Positions 1-6,474 of a DNA stretch of 13,372 nucleotides are shown here, piece after piece. Position 1 is the first letter of the stretch; each line of letters starts with the position of its first letter. Below the pieces are notes generated by a model that searched no databases, had not been told where the DNA came from, and saw only the letters and a program-made list of their open reading frames with translations. Both the position numbers and the translations under genes were made by a program. Source of the DNA: an uncultured Opitutaceae bacterium (GTDB taxonomy: Bacteria > Verrucomicrobiota > Verrucomicrobiia > Opitutales > Opitutaceae); NCBI GenBank assembly GCA_903885525.1, contig CAISJA010000459.1, positions 1-13,372 of the forward strand. The letters run 5' to 3'.

Positions 1-440
1 AGCGGCGCGAAGGCGGAGGCCGCAGCGGCCTGCTGGCCGGCCTCGCTCCCGAGCAACGCCAGAAAATGCGCGATATTTCCGCCGAGCTGGGCCTCGACTT
101 CCGCAACGGGCCCCCGACCCCCGAACAGCGGGAACAGCTGCGCAAGCTGATGGTGGAGCGCGGCGTCATCACCGCCGAACAGGCCGCCGCCATGGCGGAG
201 CGGCGGGCCGGTGAAAATGCCTACACCACCCGCACGGTCTACCGCCTCCCAGGCGGCAACCGGCTCGCCGCGCCCGAGACCGTGACTGTCCGGGTCGGCA
301 TCACCGATGGCGTTGCGTCTGAAATCGCCGACGGCCTGAAGGAGGGCGACATCATCATCACCAGCGTGACGGTACCGAATGCGAAACCGGCCGGCGCCCC
401 GAGCAATCCTTTCGGTGGCAGCAACGTCCGCCGTTTCTGA
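1..440 (+). CDS. Efflux periplasmic adaptor (MacA/HlyD-type), C-terminal part
   Basis: The frame is open from the first bases (codons from base 3), so this is the last 145 or so residues of a larger protein that begins outside the window. The end has the look of a membrane-fusion adaptor: a beta-rich stretch with VRVGITDGVASEIADGLKEG, followed by DIIITSV and a Pro/Gly-rich tail ending in VRRF. In this family that segment is the membrane-proximal domain next to the inner-membrane permease. The family links a MacB-type ABC permease to an outer-membrane channel in the periplasm. Before it lies an Arg/Glu-rich, probably helical stretch with two similar PEQRxxxR units (bases 48-101 and 120-173), which looks like an insert. 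The stop TGA overlaps the ATG of the ABC ATPase gene (TGATG), so the two are probably translationally coupled. The family call rests on a short region plus strong operon context. The exported substrate cannot be told. Confidence 0.85.
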   Translation, partial: RREGGGRSGLLAGLAPEQRQKMRDISAELGLDFRNGPPTPEQREQLRKLMVERGVITAEQAAAMAERRAGENAYTTRTVYRLPGGNRLAAPETVTVRVGITDGVASEIADGLKEGDIIITSVTVPNAKPAGAPSNPFGGSNVRRF

Positions 441-1207
441 TGACCATGCCTGCGGTTGTCCAGATCGATGCCCTCCACAAGATCTACGCCTCCGGCGAGA
501 TCCCGGTGCATGCCGTGCGCGACGTCACGCTCACCATCGAACACGGCGAGTTCGTCGCCGTCATGGGGGCCTCCGGCTCCGGCAAGTCCACCCTGATGAA
601 CCTGCTCGGCTGCCTCGACCGGCCGACCCGCGGGCGCTACCTGCTCGACGGCACCGATGTCTCCGGACTCGGCCGCAACCAGCTAGCCGACATCCGGAAT
701 CGCAAGCTCGGATTCGTCTTCCAGGGCTTCAACCTCCTCGCACGCACCACCGCCCTGGAGAACGTGGAATTGCCGATGCTCTACGGCCGGCGCCGCTTCA
801 GCACCGCCGAGATGCATCGCCGGGCGAAGGGCTGCCTGGACATCGTCGGCCTGGGTAACCGCGCCGACCACTTTCCCAGCCAGCTTTCGGGCGGCCAGCA
901 GCAGCGCGTCGCCATCGCCCGCGCCCTGATCAACGATCCCCAGGTGGTTCTCGCCGACGAGCCGACCGGCAATCTCGATTCCAAGACCTCGGTGGAAATC
1001 ATGGGCGTCTTCCAGAAATTGAACGAACAGGGCATCACCATCATCATGGTGACGCACGAGCTCGACATCGCCCGCTACTGCCAGCGCAACCTGATCATGC
1101 GCGACGGCTGCCTGGTCAGCGACATCGCCGTGCCGGACCGGCTGACGGCCACCGCGGAACTACAAAAGCTCCAGGCGGCCGAGTCCGCCGCCAAGTTGAC
1201 CGACTGA
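440..1207 (+). CDS. ABC transporter ATP-binding protein, MacB/LolD-like
   Basis: This 255-residue protein is a complete ABC ATPase. It has the Walker A motif GASGSGKST (43-51), Q-loop Gln95, signature LSGGQQQR (149-156), Walker B VVLADEP with catalytic Glu174, D-loop NLDS (178-181) and switch His206. The motif spacing and the LADEPTGNLDS segment are typical of the MacB/LolD/YknY group, which powers export or lipoprotein release rather than import. It is cytoplasmic and should dimerise under the permease encoded just downstream. Its ATG overlaps the adaptor stop by one base, and the permease starts three bases after its own stop, so the three genes form one transcription unit. In E. coli MacB the ATPase and permease are fused; here they are separate, as in YknYZ. 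I see no Shine-Dalgarno sequence, which fits coupling to the upstream gene. Substrates could be peptides, antibiotics, lipids or siderophores. Confidence 0.95.
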   Translation: MTMPAVVQIDALHKIYASGEIPVHAVRDVTLTIEHGEFVAVMGASGSGKSTLMNLLGCLDRPTRGRYLLDGTDVSGLGRNQLADIRNRKLGFVFQGFNLLARTTALENVELPMLYGRRRFSTAEMHRRAKGCLDIVGLGNRADHFPSQLSGGQQQRVAIARALINDPQVVLADEPTGNLDSKTSVEIMGVFQKLNEQGITIIMVTHELDIARYCQRNLIMRDGCLVSDIAVPDRLTATAELQKLQAAESAAKLTD

Positions 1208-1210
1208 CCC

Positions 1211-2419
1211 ATGCGCTTCATCAACACCCTCCGCGTGGCCCTGCGCGCCCTGCGCCGCAGCGCCCTCCGCTCCGTCCTGACCGCCCTCGGCATCATCATC
1301 GGCGTGGCGGCGGTCATTGCCATGGTGAGCATCGGCAACGGGGCCAAGTCCCAGGTCGAAGCCTCCATCGCCAGCCTCGGGCAGAACATCGTCACCGTCT
1401 TCCCGGGCAACTTCACCACCGGCGGTGTCCGGGGCGGCTTGGGCACCGCCAGCACCCTGACCGTCGAGGACGCCACCGCCATCCGCGGCGAGATTAGCGG
1501 CGTCGTCAATCTCAGTCCCGACATGCGGGACCGGACCCAGATCCTGGGCAACGGACTGAACTGGAACACCACCATCCAGGGCGAGGATATCAGCTACCTC
1601 GACATCCGCATCTGGTCCGTCACGTCCGGGCAAATGTTCACCGAGGCCGACGTGCGCAGCGCCGCCAAGGTCTGCCTCATTGGCAAAACCGTGGCGGAGC
1701 AGCTCTACCAAGGCCTCGATCCCATCGGGCAGGTCCTGCGTATCCGCAACATCCCCTTCAAGGTCGTCGGCCTGCTCGCCGGCAAGGGGTTCAACTATTT
1801 CGGCCAGGACCAAGATGACGTGGTCATCATTCCCTACACCAGCCACCTCAAGCGCCTCGCCCGCCGCCCCTACCTCAATTCCATCACCATCCAGGCCGCC
1901 ACCGCCGGGCAGATGCCGCGGATCCAGCAGGACATCACCGACCTGTTGCAGCAGCGCCGCAACGGCAAGGATCCGGACTTCACGGTCCGCAACCAGCTCG
2001 AACTGGCCGAAGCCGCCACCGCCACCACCAAGACGATGACGGTGCTGCTCGGCGCCATCGCCGGGGTCTCACTCGTGGTCGGCGGCATCGGCATCATGAA
2101 CATCATGCTCGTCTCGGTGACGGAGCGCACCCGCGAGATCGGCATCCGCCTGGCCGTCGGCGCGCACGGCAGCGATGTGCTGCTCCAATTTCTCACCGAG
2201 GCCATCGTCCTGAGCGCCCTGGGCGGAATCATCGGCATCGTGCTCGGCGTCGGCACCTCCCGGCTCATCTCCCATTTCAACGGCTGGCCCGTGCTGGTTT
2301 CCACCTCGGCCATCGCCGGAGCCTTCGGCTTCAGCGCGGCCATCGGCGTGTTCTTCGGCTTCTATCCGGCCCGCAAAGCCTCCGAGCTGGACCCCATCGA
2401 GGCCCTCCGCTACGAGTAG
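1211..2419 (+). CDS. ABC transporter permease, MacB/FtsX family
   Basis: This 402-residue inner-membrane protein has the standard split-MacB layout. It has one transmembrane helix near the N-terminus (about 22-42), a large periplasmic MacB_PCD domain (about 45-270), then an FtsX domain with three helices (about 277-301, 328-350 and 365-384). The motif ERTREIGIRLAVGA after the second helix and the ending YPARKASELDPIEALRYE are hallmarks of the family. Such proteins do not pump through a classic channel. They couple ATP hydrolysis to periplasmic movements that drive substrate through an adaptor and outer-membrane duct (mechanotransmission, known for MacB). It is the last gene of the adaptor-ATPase-permease operon; the next gene is convergent 94 bases away. 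No TolC-like gene is in the window, but the operon begins upstream of it. A macrolide-specific role should not be assumed. Confidence 0.94.
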   Translation: MRFINTLRVALRALRRSALRSVLTALGIIIGVAAVIAMVSIGNGAKSQVEASIASLGQNIVTVFPGNFTTGGVRGGLGTASTLTVEDATAIRGEISGVVNLSPDMRDRTQILGNGLNWNTTIQGEDISYLDIRIWSVTSGQMFTEADVRSAAKVCLIGKTVAEQLYQGLDPIGQVLRIRNIPFKVVGLLAGKGFNYFGQDQDDVVIIPYTSHLKRLARRPYLNSITIQAATAGQMPRIQQDITDLLQQRRNGKDPDFTVRNQLELAEAATATTKTMTVLLGAIAGVSLVVGGIGIMNIMLVSVTERTREIGIRLAVGAHGSDVLLQFLTEAIVLSALGGIIGIVLGVGTSRLISHFNGWPVLVSTSAIAGAFGFSAAIGVFFGFYPARKASELDPIEALRYE

Positions 2420-2513
2420 CCCAGCACTGCGGCCCCCTTCGCTCTGCGGCGAGCCCGGCCCGGTTACCTGCCCCGGCCCGGCGCGTCCCCAGGCAGCTCC
2501 CCGACCTGATTGG

Positions 2514-3389
2514 CTACAGGCCCAGCAGCCGGACCGCGTTGGTGGCAAACACGGGCCCTTGGGCGCCGGCCGGCAGCGACCTCCTCGCTTCGGCGGCAAA
2601 CTCGGCGAGTCCTGCACCGGCGGCGAGGCGCGGATAGAGGCGGAGCGGATGGTCCGAACCAAATAGGAGCCGGTCCGCCGACACGGCCGCGAGGGCCCTG
2701 GTCCACGCCTCCGGCCCATAGAGCAGCGGCGAGGCGGCGGTGTCGAACCAGACATTGCCCAAGACCGCGCTCGCGGGATCGAAAGCGAGTCCGCCGCCCC
2801 AATGAGCCAGGATGAACACGGTGTGGGGATGGTCCCGGGCCATCCGCAAGAAATCGCCCAGCGGCGTCCCGACCTGCCCCGGATACGGCCGCGACTGCGG
2901 ATCGGTCACATGCAGATTCACCGGCAGGCCGAGCTCGCCCGCCTTGGCCAGCACGGCCTGCCAGACAGGATGATCCAGCGGCACCTGCTGCGAGTGCGGA
3001 GAGAGTTCGCCGAGACCCAGAAAGCCGGCCTCCCTCGCCCGGTCCACCTCCGCCAGCGCCGCGGCCCCGGCCGCCGGATGGAGCGTGGCAAAGGCCGCCA
3101 GACGGTCCGGGTGGGCCTGGAGGCAGCGGGCGTAAAAGCGGTTCTGCTCCACGCAGGTGGCGTGGTTCTCCCAGTACCAGCCGAGGAGCAGCGCGGTGGC
3201 GATCCCCGCCGCATCCATCTCCCGGAGCAATTGGTCCACGTTGGGAAAGGTCTGCACCGGAGAGCCGTCCGGGCGGCGGCGGGTGCAGAGCCGGGACCAG
3301 TGCGCCTCCCCGCGTGCCGCCGCCCACCCGGCGGGATCCAGCCCGGCTTCCGGCGGGTAAAGGTGCACGTGGCTGTCGACGGCGCGCAT
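2514..3389 (-). CDS. Amidohydrolase, metal-dependent TIM-barrel (Amidohydro_2-like)
   Basis: A 291-residue protein is predicted from the ATG at 3389, chosen because it places the metal-binding HxH motif (DSHVHLY, His7 and His9) at the very start, as is usual. The frame stays open to 3782, but that extension would overlap the upstream gene and reads as low-complexity Arg/Ser sequence. Other family marks are GELSPHS (127-133), NLHVTDP with His160, FILAHWGG with His196 and FGSDHP with Asp246, which match the metal and catalytic ligands of amidohydrolase_2 enzymes (TatD/ACMSD-like barrel). These enzymes hydrolyse or decarboxylate small cyclic or aromatic compounds; the substrate here is unknown. 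No signal peptide is visible, so it should be cytoplasmic. A strong hairpin lies 14 bases before the start codon (3404-3437). The gene lies 169 bases downstream of the SAM-hydrolase gene on the same strand, so shared transcription is possible but not shown. Confidence 0.88.
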   Translation of the reverse strand: MRAVDSHVHLYPPEAGLDPAGWAAARGEAHWSRLCTRRRPDGSPVQTFPNVDQLLREMDAAGIATALLLGWYWENHATCVEQNRFYARCLQAHPDRLAAFATLHPAAGAAALAEVDRAREAGFLGLGELSPHSQQVPLDHPVWQAVLAKAGELGLPVNLHVTDPQSRPYPGQVGTPLGDFLRMARDHPHTVFILAHWGGGLAFDPASAVLGNVWFDTAASPLLYGPEAWTRALAAVSADRLLFGSDHPLRLYPRLAAGAGLAEFAAEARRSLPAGAQGPVFATNAVRLLGL

Positions 3390-3403
3390 GGCCTGACCGA
3401 TAG

Positions 3404-3437
3404 GGCAATGCCGCCCCCGCGACGAGGCGGAATTGCC
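3404..3437 (-). promoter_or_regulatory. Inverted repeat just upstream of the amidohydrolase start
   Basis: GGCAAT (3404-3409) pairs with ATTGCC (3432-3437), and CCGCC (3411-3415) pairs with GGCGG (3426-3430). This gives 11 base pairs with a single mismatch around a 10-base loop. On the transcript it would form a stable hairpin ending 14 bases before the ATG at 3389. No U-tract follows it, so it looks less like a terminator and more like a leader hairpin or a protein-binding palindrome. Its function is an inference. Confidence 0.4.
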
Positions 3438-3479
3438 GGCACCGCTCCCGACCGCAGAGGCTGTCGCTTTGCAAACAGT

Positions 3480-3514
3480 CCGGGCGGCGGCCAGGGGTGC
3501 CGCGGTCCGCCCGG
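3480..3514 (-). terminator. Candidate stem-loop terminator after the SAM-hydrolase gene
   Basis: CCGGGCGG (3480-3487) pairs perfectly with CCGCCCGG (3507-3514), and an inner CGGC/GCCG pair (3488-3491 with 3499-3502) extends the stem past a four-base bulge. It begins about 45 bases beyond the stop of the minus-strand SAM-hydrolase gene. On that strand the stem is followed by ACTGTTTGC, which is only weakly U-rich. It could be an inefficient or factor-aided terminator. Confidence 0.4.
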
Positions 3515-3558
3515 CCCGTTCCAGGACACGCGGGGGGCCGCTCAACCGGCCGGGCACA

Positions 3559-4470
3559 TCACGGGGCGCGCAGCACGGTCGCCGTCCAGCCGCCACCGGC
3601 GCTGAGCCCGAACTTTTCCGAGAAGCTGCCCATGTTGAGCGCGAAGGCGACGTTGAGCAGACTGTTGAGGTAGAGCAGCGGAGTACCCTCCGGCACCTCG
3701 CCGAACGTGCGCACGTAGGGCATGGTGCCGCGGTACACTGCCTTGCCGTCGTGCTGGATGACGACCAGAAATTTCTGGCCATACGAGGGCTTCAGGCCGG
3801 CGAAAAGCTCGTCAGGAATATTGGTCCAGACATTGCCATAGTGGAAATCGATCAGCGGGATGGCCCCGGTCACCTGCTGCGCATCGCCGGCGGCATGCTG
3901 GTAAGGCAGGCTGAGTATCTTCGGCTCCAGCAACGGGCCAACCTGCTCGTAAGTGATGGTCCCGGAAGCCAGCCGGGCCCCGGTGAAAGCGTAGATGTCG
4001 CGCCCATGAAAAGTGTAGCTCTTTTCCGAACCCGGCCGGCGGTTGGCCTTCTCATCGATGCGGCGCACCGCCTCGATCCCGAGATCCTCGGCCACGAGCG
4101 TCCAGGTGCCGTTGTCAGGGCCGACGAAGTAATGACCGCTCCTGGTCTTGAGCACGACCGAGGCGCGGGCCGTGCCGACGCCCGGATCGACCACCGAAAC
4201 AAACACCGTGCCCGCCGGCCAGTACGGGGCGGTCTGCTTGAGCCGGTACGCCGCCTCCCAGATGTCGTACGGCGTGTTCTCCTGGCTGAGATCGACCAAC
4301 GGCAGCAGCGGGTCCACCCCGAACGCCACGCCCTTCATCGCGGCGACGGCGCCGTCCTTCGTGCCAAAATCGGTCTGGATGACGAGGGCATGGCGGGCTT
4401 CGCCGGCGGCCAGGAGTCCGGTCGCGATCAGGAGCAGCAGGGCGGGCAGCAAGGGGCGGAGAAACTTCAT
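3559..4470 (-). CDS. Secreted SAM hydrolase / SAM hydroxide adenosyltransferase family (DUF62)
   Basis: The 303-residue protein carries the DUF62 marks in order: QTDFGTKDG (32-40, Asp34), VVDPGVGT (93-100), GPDNG (117-121), TFHGRDIYAF (153-162), DFHYGNVWTNI (208-218) and a C-terminal LNMGSFSEKFG. The family uses water to split S-adenosylmethionine into adenosine and methionine, and is related to bacterial fluorinase and chlorinase. The FHGRD segment matches the hydrolase type, so halogenation is not expected. The N-terminus MKFLRPLLPALLLLIATG reads as a signal peptide (positive n-region, hydrophobic core to about residue 20, Ala-rich cleavage area ending near AAGEA). The enzyme would therefore lie outside the cytoplasm, where little SAM is expected. 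Its stop is 169 bases before the amidohydrolase gene, and 64 bases separate it from uspA upstream, with a hairpin in each gap. No Shine-Dalgarno is seen. The family call is strong; its role is unknown. Confidence 0.92.
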   Translation of the reverse strand: MKFLRPLLPALLLLIATGLLAAGEARHALVIQTDFGTKDGAVAAMKGVAFGVDPLLPLVDLSQENTPYDIWEAAYRLKQTAPYWPAGTVFVSVVDPGVGTARASVVLKTRSGHYFVGPDNGTWTLVAEDLGIEAVRRIDEKANRRPGSEKSYTFHGRDIYAFTGARLASGTITYEQVGPLLEPKILSLPYQHAAGDAQQVTGAIPLIDFHYGNVWTNIPDELFAGLKPSYGQKFLVVIQHDGKAVYRGTMPYVRTFGEVPEGTPLLYLNSLLNVAFALNMGSFSEKFGLSAGGGWTATVLRAP

Positions 4471-4510
4471 GCGGCCAGCAAAGCCAATCTCCCGGCCGCT
4501 GCAAGCCCCG

Positions 4511-4534
4511 GCCGGCCGCAGGCCCCCGGCCGGC
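4511..4534 (-). terminator. Hairpin directly after uspA
   Basis: GCCGGCCG (4511-4518) is the exact reverse complement of CGGCCGGC (4527-4534), with an eight-base loop. The stem directly abuts the uspA stop codon (4537-4535) on the minus strand. There is no U-tract, so it may be a weak terminator or an mRNA 3'-end stabiliser separating mntH-uspA from the SAM-hydrolase gene. Confidence 0.4.
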
Positions 4535-4972
4535 TCACTCCGCCGGGAGCTTCGCCGCCCGCACCACCAGCAGCGTCACGGTGGTGTCGTGCCGGACCTT
4601 GTCGATGGTGCTGCCGTGGATGATGTCGCCCAGCAGACGGTGCCCGTGCGAGGCCATGGCGATCAGGTCGCAGTGCTCGTGGTCGGCCAGGCGGACGATT
4701 TCGGCCGGCGGGTTGCCAAGAGCCAGGCGTGTCTCCACGCGGAGGCCCTGCGCGCGCAAGCCGGCCGCGGCGGCCTCCAGGTAGGCGCGGTCGGCGCGCA
4801 TCTCCTCCGACTCCGCCAGTTGCAGCTGGTCAAAGTTGCGGGCCGCCCAGCCGTCGGCCACATGCAGCAGGATGAGTGCGGCGCCCGTCTGGGCCGCGAG
4901 CGCCGCCACATGCGGCAGGAGCGAGGCGTCGGCCCGACCGTTTTCCAACGTCACGAGGATTTTCTGGTACAC
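4535..4972 (-). CDS. Universal stress protein (UspA family), mntH-linked
   Basis: This is a 145-residue single-domain UspA-type protein with an alpha/beta Rossmann-like fold: the first strand is KILVTLE (4-10), the second LILLHVAD (33-40), and the nucleotide-binding region is MASHGHRLLGDIIHGST (106-122) followed by TLLVVRA. In ATP-binding UspA proteins the motif is G-x2-G-x9-G-S/T. Here Gly110 and Gly120-Ser121 are present, but the second glycine position is Leu, so nucleotide binding may be altered. It begins with GTG (4972-4970), 12 bases after the stop of the Nramp gene, and is almost certainly cotranscribed with it. From general knowledge, UspA proteins linked or fused to Nramp transporters occur in several phyla, which suggests a regulatory or stress role tied to metal uptake. 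It is cytoplasmic, with no membrane segments. No Shine-Dalgarno is visible. Confidence 0.93.
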   Translation of the reverse strand: MYQKILVTLENGRADASLLPHVAALAAQTGAALILLHVADGWAARNFDQLQLAESEEMRADRAYLEAAAAGLRAQGLRVETRLALGNPPAEIVRLADHEHCDLIAMASHGHRLLGDIIHGSTIDKVRHDTTVTLLVVRAAKLPAE

Positions 4973-4984
4973 GGGGCGGCGGGG

Positions 4985-6343
4985 TCAGGGACCGGTCAGA
5001 CCGGCGAAGTCGAGCCCCAGCTTCACATTTAGTCCGATGATGACAAGCGTGGTTATCCAGCCCAGCACCTGGATCCAAAGGGGGTTCACAAACTCCCCCA
5101 TCTTGGCCCGGTCGCCGGTGAACCGCAGGAGCGGCCAGCAGGCGAAACCCAGCTGCAGGCTGAGGCAAACCTGGCTCGCCACCATCAGGTCGGTGGTGCG
5201 CTTTTCACCCAGCACGCCGATCACAATGACCGCCGGCACGATGGCGAGGCTCCGGGTGAGGAGCCGCCGCAGCCAAGGGCGCATGCGGAAGTCGAGAAAC
5301 CCTTCCATCACGATCTGCCCGGCCAGCGTGCCGGTCAGGGTGGAGTTCTGGCCCGAAGCGAGGAGCGCGACGGCAAACAGGACGCTCGCAAACGTCACCC
5401 CCAGCAGCCCGTCGAGCAGGTGGTAGGCGTCCTGGATCTCCGCCACGCCCTGATGGCCGCTGCCGTGGAAGGCGGCGGCGGCCAGGACGAGGATGGACGC
5501 ATTGACGAAGAGGGCGAAGACCAAGGCGACGGACGAATCCAGCGTGGCAAACTTGATCGCCTCGCGCTTCCCCCCGGGCGTCTGGGCATACCGCCTCGTC
5601 TGCACGATGGAGGAGTGCAGGTAAAGGTTGTGCGGCATCACCGTGGCCCCCAAAATGCCGATCGCCACGTAGAGCATGTCCCGGTTGCGCAGGATGGCGC
5701 TGACCGGCACAAATCCGGCCAGCATGCCCCCCGGCGCGGGCCGCGCGAGGAAGAGCTCCACGCTGAAACAGATCCCGATCGTGGCAATCAGGGTGATGAC
5801 CACGGCCTCCAGGTAGCGGAATCCCCGTCCTTGCAGCAGCAGCACGAGCAGCACATCGGCCGCCGTGATCAGACAGCCCCACAGCAGCGGAATCCCGAAG
5901 AGCAGCTGCAGGGCGATCGCCGAGCCCACCACCTCCGCCAGGTCGCAGGCCGCGATGGCGAGCTCGCAGAGTATCCACAAAAACCAGATGGTCGGCCGGG
6001 AGTAGTGGTCGCGGCAGGCCTGGGCGAGATCGCGCCCGGTGGCGATGCCCAGCTTGACGCTGAGATGCTGGAGCAGCATCGCCATGAGATTCGAGACAAA
6101 GATGACCGAGAGCAGCGTGTACCCAAACCGGGCACCCCCGGCGAGGTCCGTGGCCCAATTGCCCGGATCCATGTAGCCGACCGCCACCAGAAAACCCGGC
6201 CCGGCGAACGCCAGGCACTTCCGCCAGAAGGTCGCGTCCTCCGGCACCAGCACGGAACGGTGCGCCTCCGGGAGACTCGGGGCCGTCCCCCCCTGCCGCC
6301 AAGCTGGTGCCGGAGGCAACACGGAGGAAGAAGGTTCGGGCAT
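4985..6343 (-). CDS. mntH: Nramp family Mn2+/Fe2+ transporter
   Basis: The 452-residue membrane protein imports divalent metal with protons across the inner membrane. The metal-binding motif of helix 1 is MDPGNWATD (58-66; Asp59 and Asn62), and the helix 6 motif is VMPHNLYLHS (235-244), whose Met236 is the metal-selecting sulfur ligand. The transport signature GQNSTLTGTLAGQIVMEGFL spans 331-350, and SQVCLSLQLGFA (390-401) matches helix 10. About eleven helices are visible. The N-terminus carries some 45 extra Pro/Ser-rich residues compared with E. coli MntH (412 residues); an internal start is possible, but no other ATG lies before the first helix. The gene is divergent from an iron-type ABC permease. 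Its upstream region holds an AT-rich palindrome at 6381-6402 that overlaps a TAATAT -10-like box, so metal-dependent repression is likely but inferred. uspA follows 12 bases downstream. Confidence 0.95.
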   Translation of the reverse strand: MPEPSSSVLPPAPAWRQGGTAPSLPEAHRSVLVPEDATFWRKCLAFAGPGFLVAVGYMDPGNWATDLAGGARFGYTLLSVIFVSNLMAMLLQHLSVKLGIATGRDLAQACRDHYSRPTIWFLWILCELAIAACDLAEVVGSAIALQLLFGIPLLWGCLITAADVLLVLLLQGRGFRYLEAVVITLIATIGICFSVELFLARPAPGGMLAGFVPVSAILRNRDMLYVAIGILGATVMPHNLYLHSSIVQTRRYAQTPGGKREAIKFATLDSSVALVFALFVNASILVLAAAAFHGSGHQGVAEIQDAYHLLDGLLGVTFASVLFAVALLASGQNSTLTGTLAGQIVMEGFLDFRMRPWLRRLLTRSLAIVPAVIVIGVLGEKRTTDLMVASQVCLSLQLGFACWPLLRFTGDRAKMGEFVNPLWIQVLGWITTLVIIGLNVKLGLDFAGLTGP

Positions 6344-6380
6344 GACAGCAGCGAAGCCCGGTCCGCGCCGGTGGCAAGTG

Positions 6381-6402
6381 AATATTAGCCAAGACTAATT
6401 TT
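6381..6402. promoter_or_regulatory. Candidate metal-regulator operator between mntH and the ABC permease
   Basis: ATTAG (6384-6388) and CTAAT (6395-6399) are exact inverted repeats with a six-base spacer, and AA/TT at the outer ends (6381-6382 and 6401-6402) extends the symmetry. The core TTAG-N6-CTAA resembles operators of DtxR/MntR-type metalloregulators. It sits in the only AT-rich island of a GC-rich divergent gap (6344-6474). On the minus strand it overlaps TAATAT (6387-6382), a plausible -10 box for mntH; I find no convincing -35. The regulator itself is not in the window. The symmetry is seen directly; the assignment is an inference. Confidence 0.55.
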
Positions 6403-6474
6403 ATCCCGTCAGGCGAATCTTGCCGGGCACTTGCGGCTTGTCAGCGCTTCCGCCGGGCCGGCAGACTGCGCCCG

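Noticed and set aside
440..2419. Calling the efflux operon macrolide-specific macAB
   Set aside because: ATPase and permease are separate proteins and the family exports many substrates; sequence gives no basis for a macrolide claim.
2420..2513. Possible terminator between the MacB-type gene and the amidohydrolase
   Set aside because: Only short inverted repeats (for example CTGCC/GGCAG at 2468-2496 with a long loop) and no U-tract; not better than chance at this GC content.
3390..3782. Upstream extension of the amidohydrolase frame
   Set aside because: It would overlap the SAM-hydrolase gene and add low-complexity sequence before the HxH motif that normally lies at the N-terminus.
3559..4470. 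Fluorinase or chlorinase activity for the DUF62 protein
   Set aside because: The FHGRD segment and overall motif pattern fit the SAM hydrolase group; nothing suggests the halogenase active site.
3433..4623. Long plus-strand frame opposite the SAM-hydrolase and amidohydrolase genes
   Set aside because: It is antisense to two genes with clear family motifs, and its translation is Arg/Pro/Gly-rich with no recognisable domain. Long open antisense frames are expected at this GC content.
5420..6388. Plus-strand frame of over 300 residues opposite mntH
   Set aside because: Its translation is His/Gln/Arg-rich without motifs, while the opposite strand encodes a clean Nramp protein.
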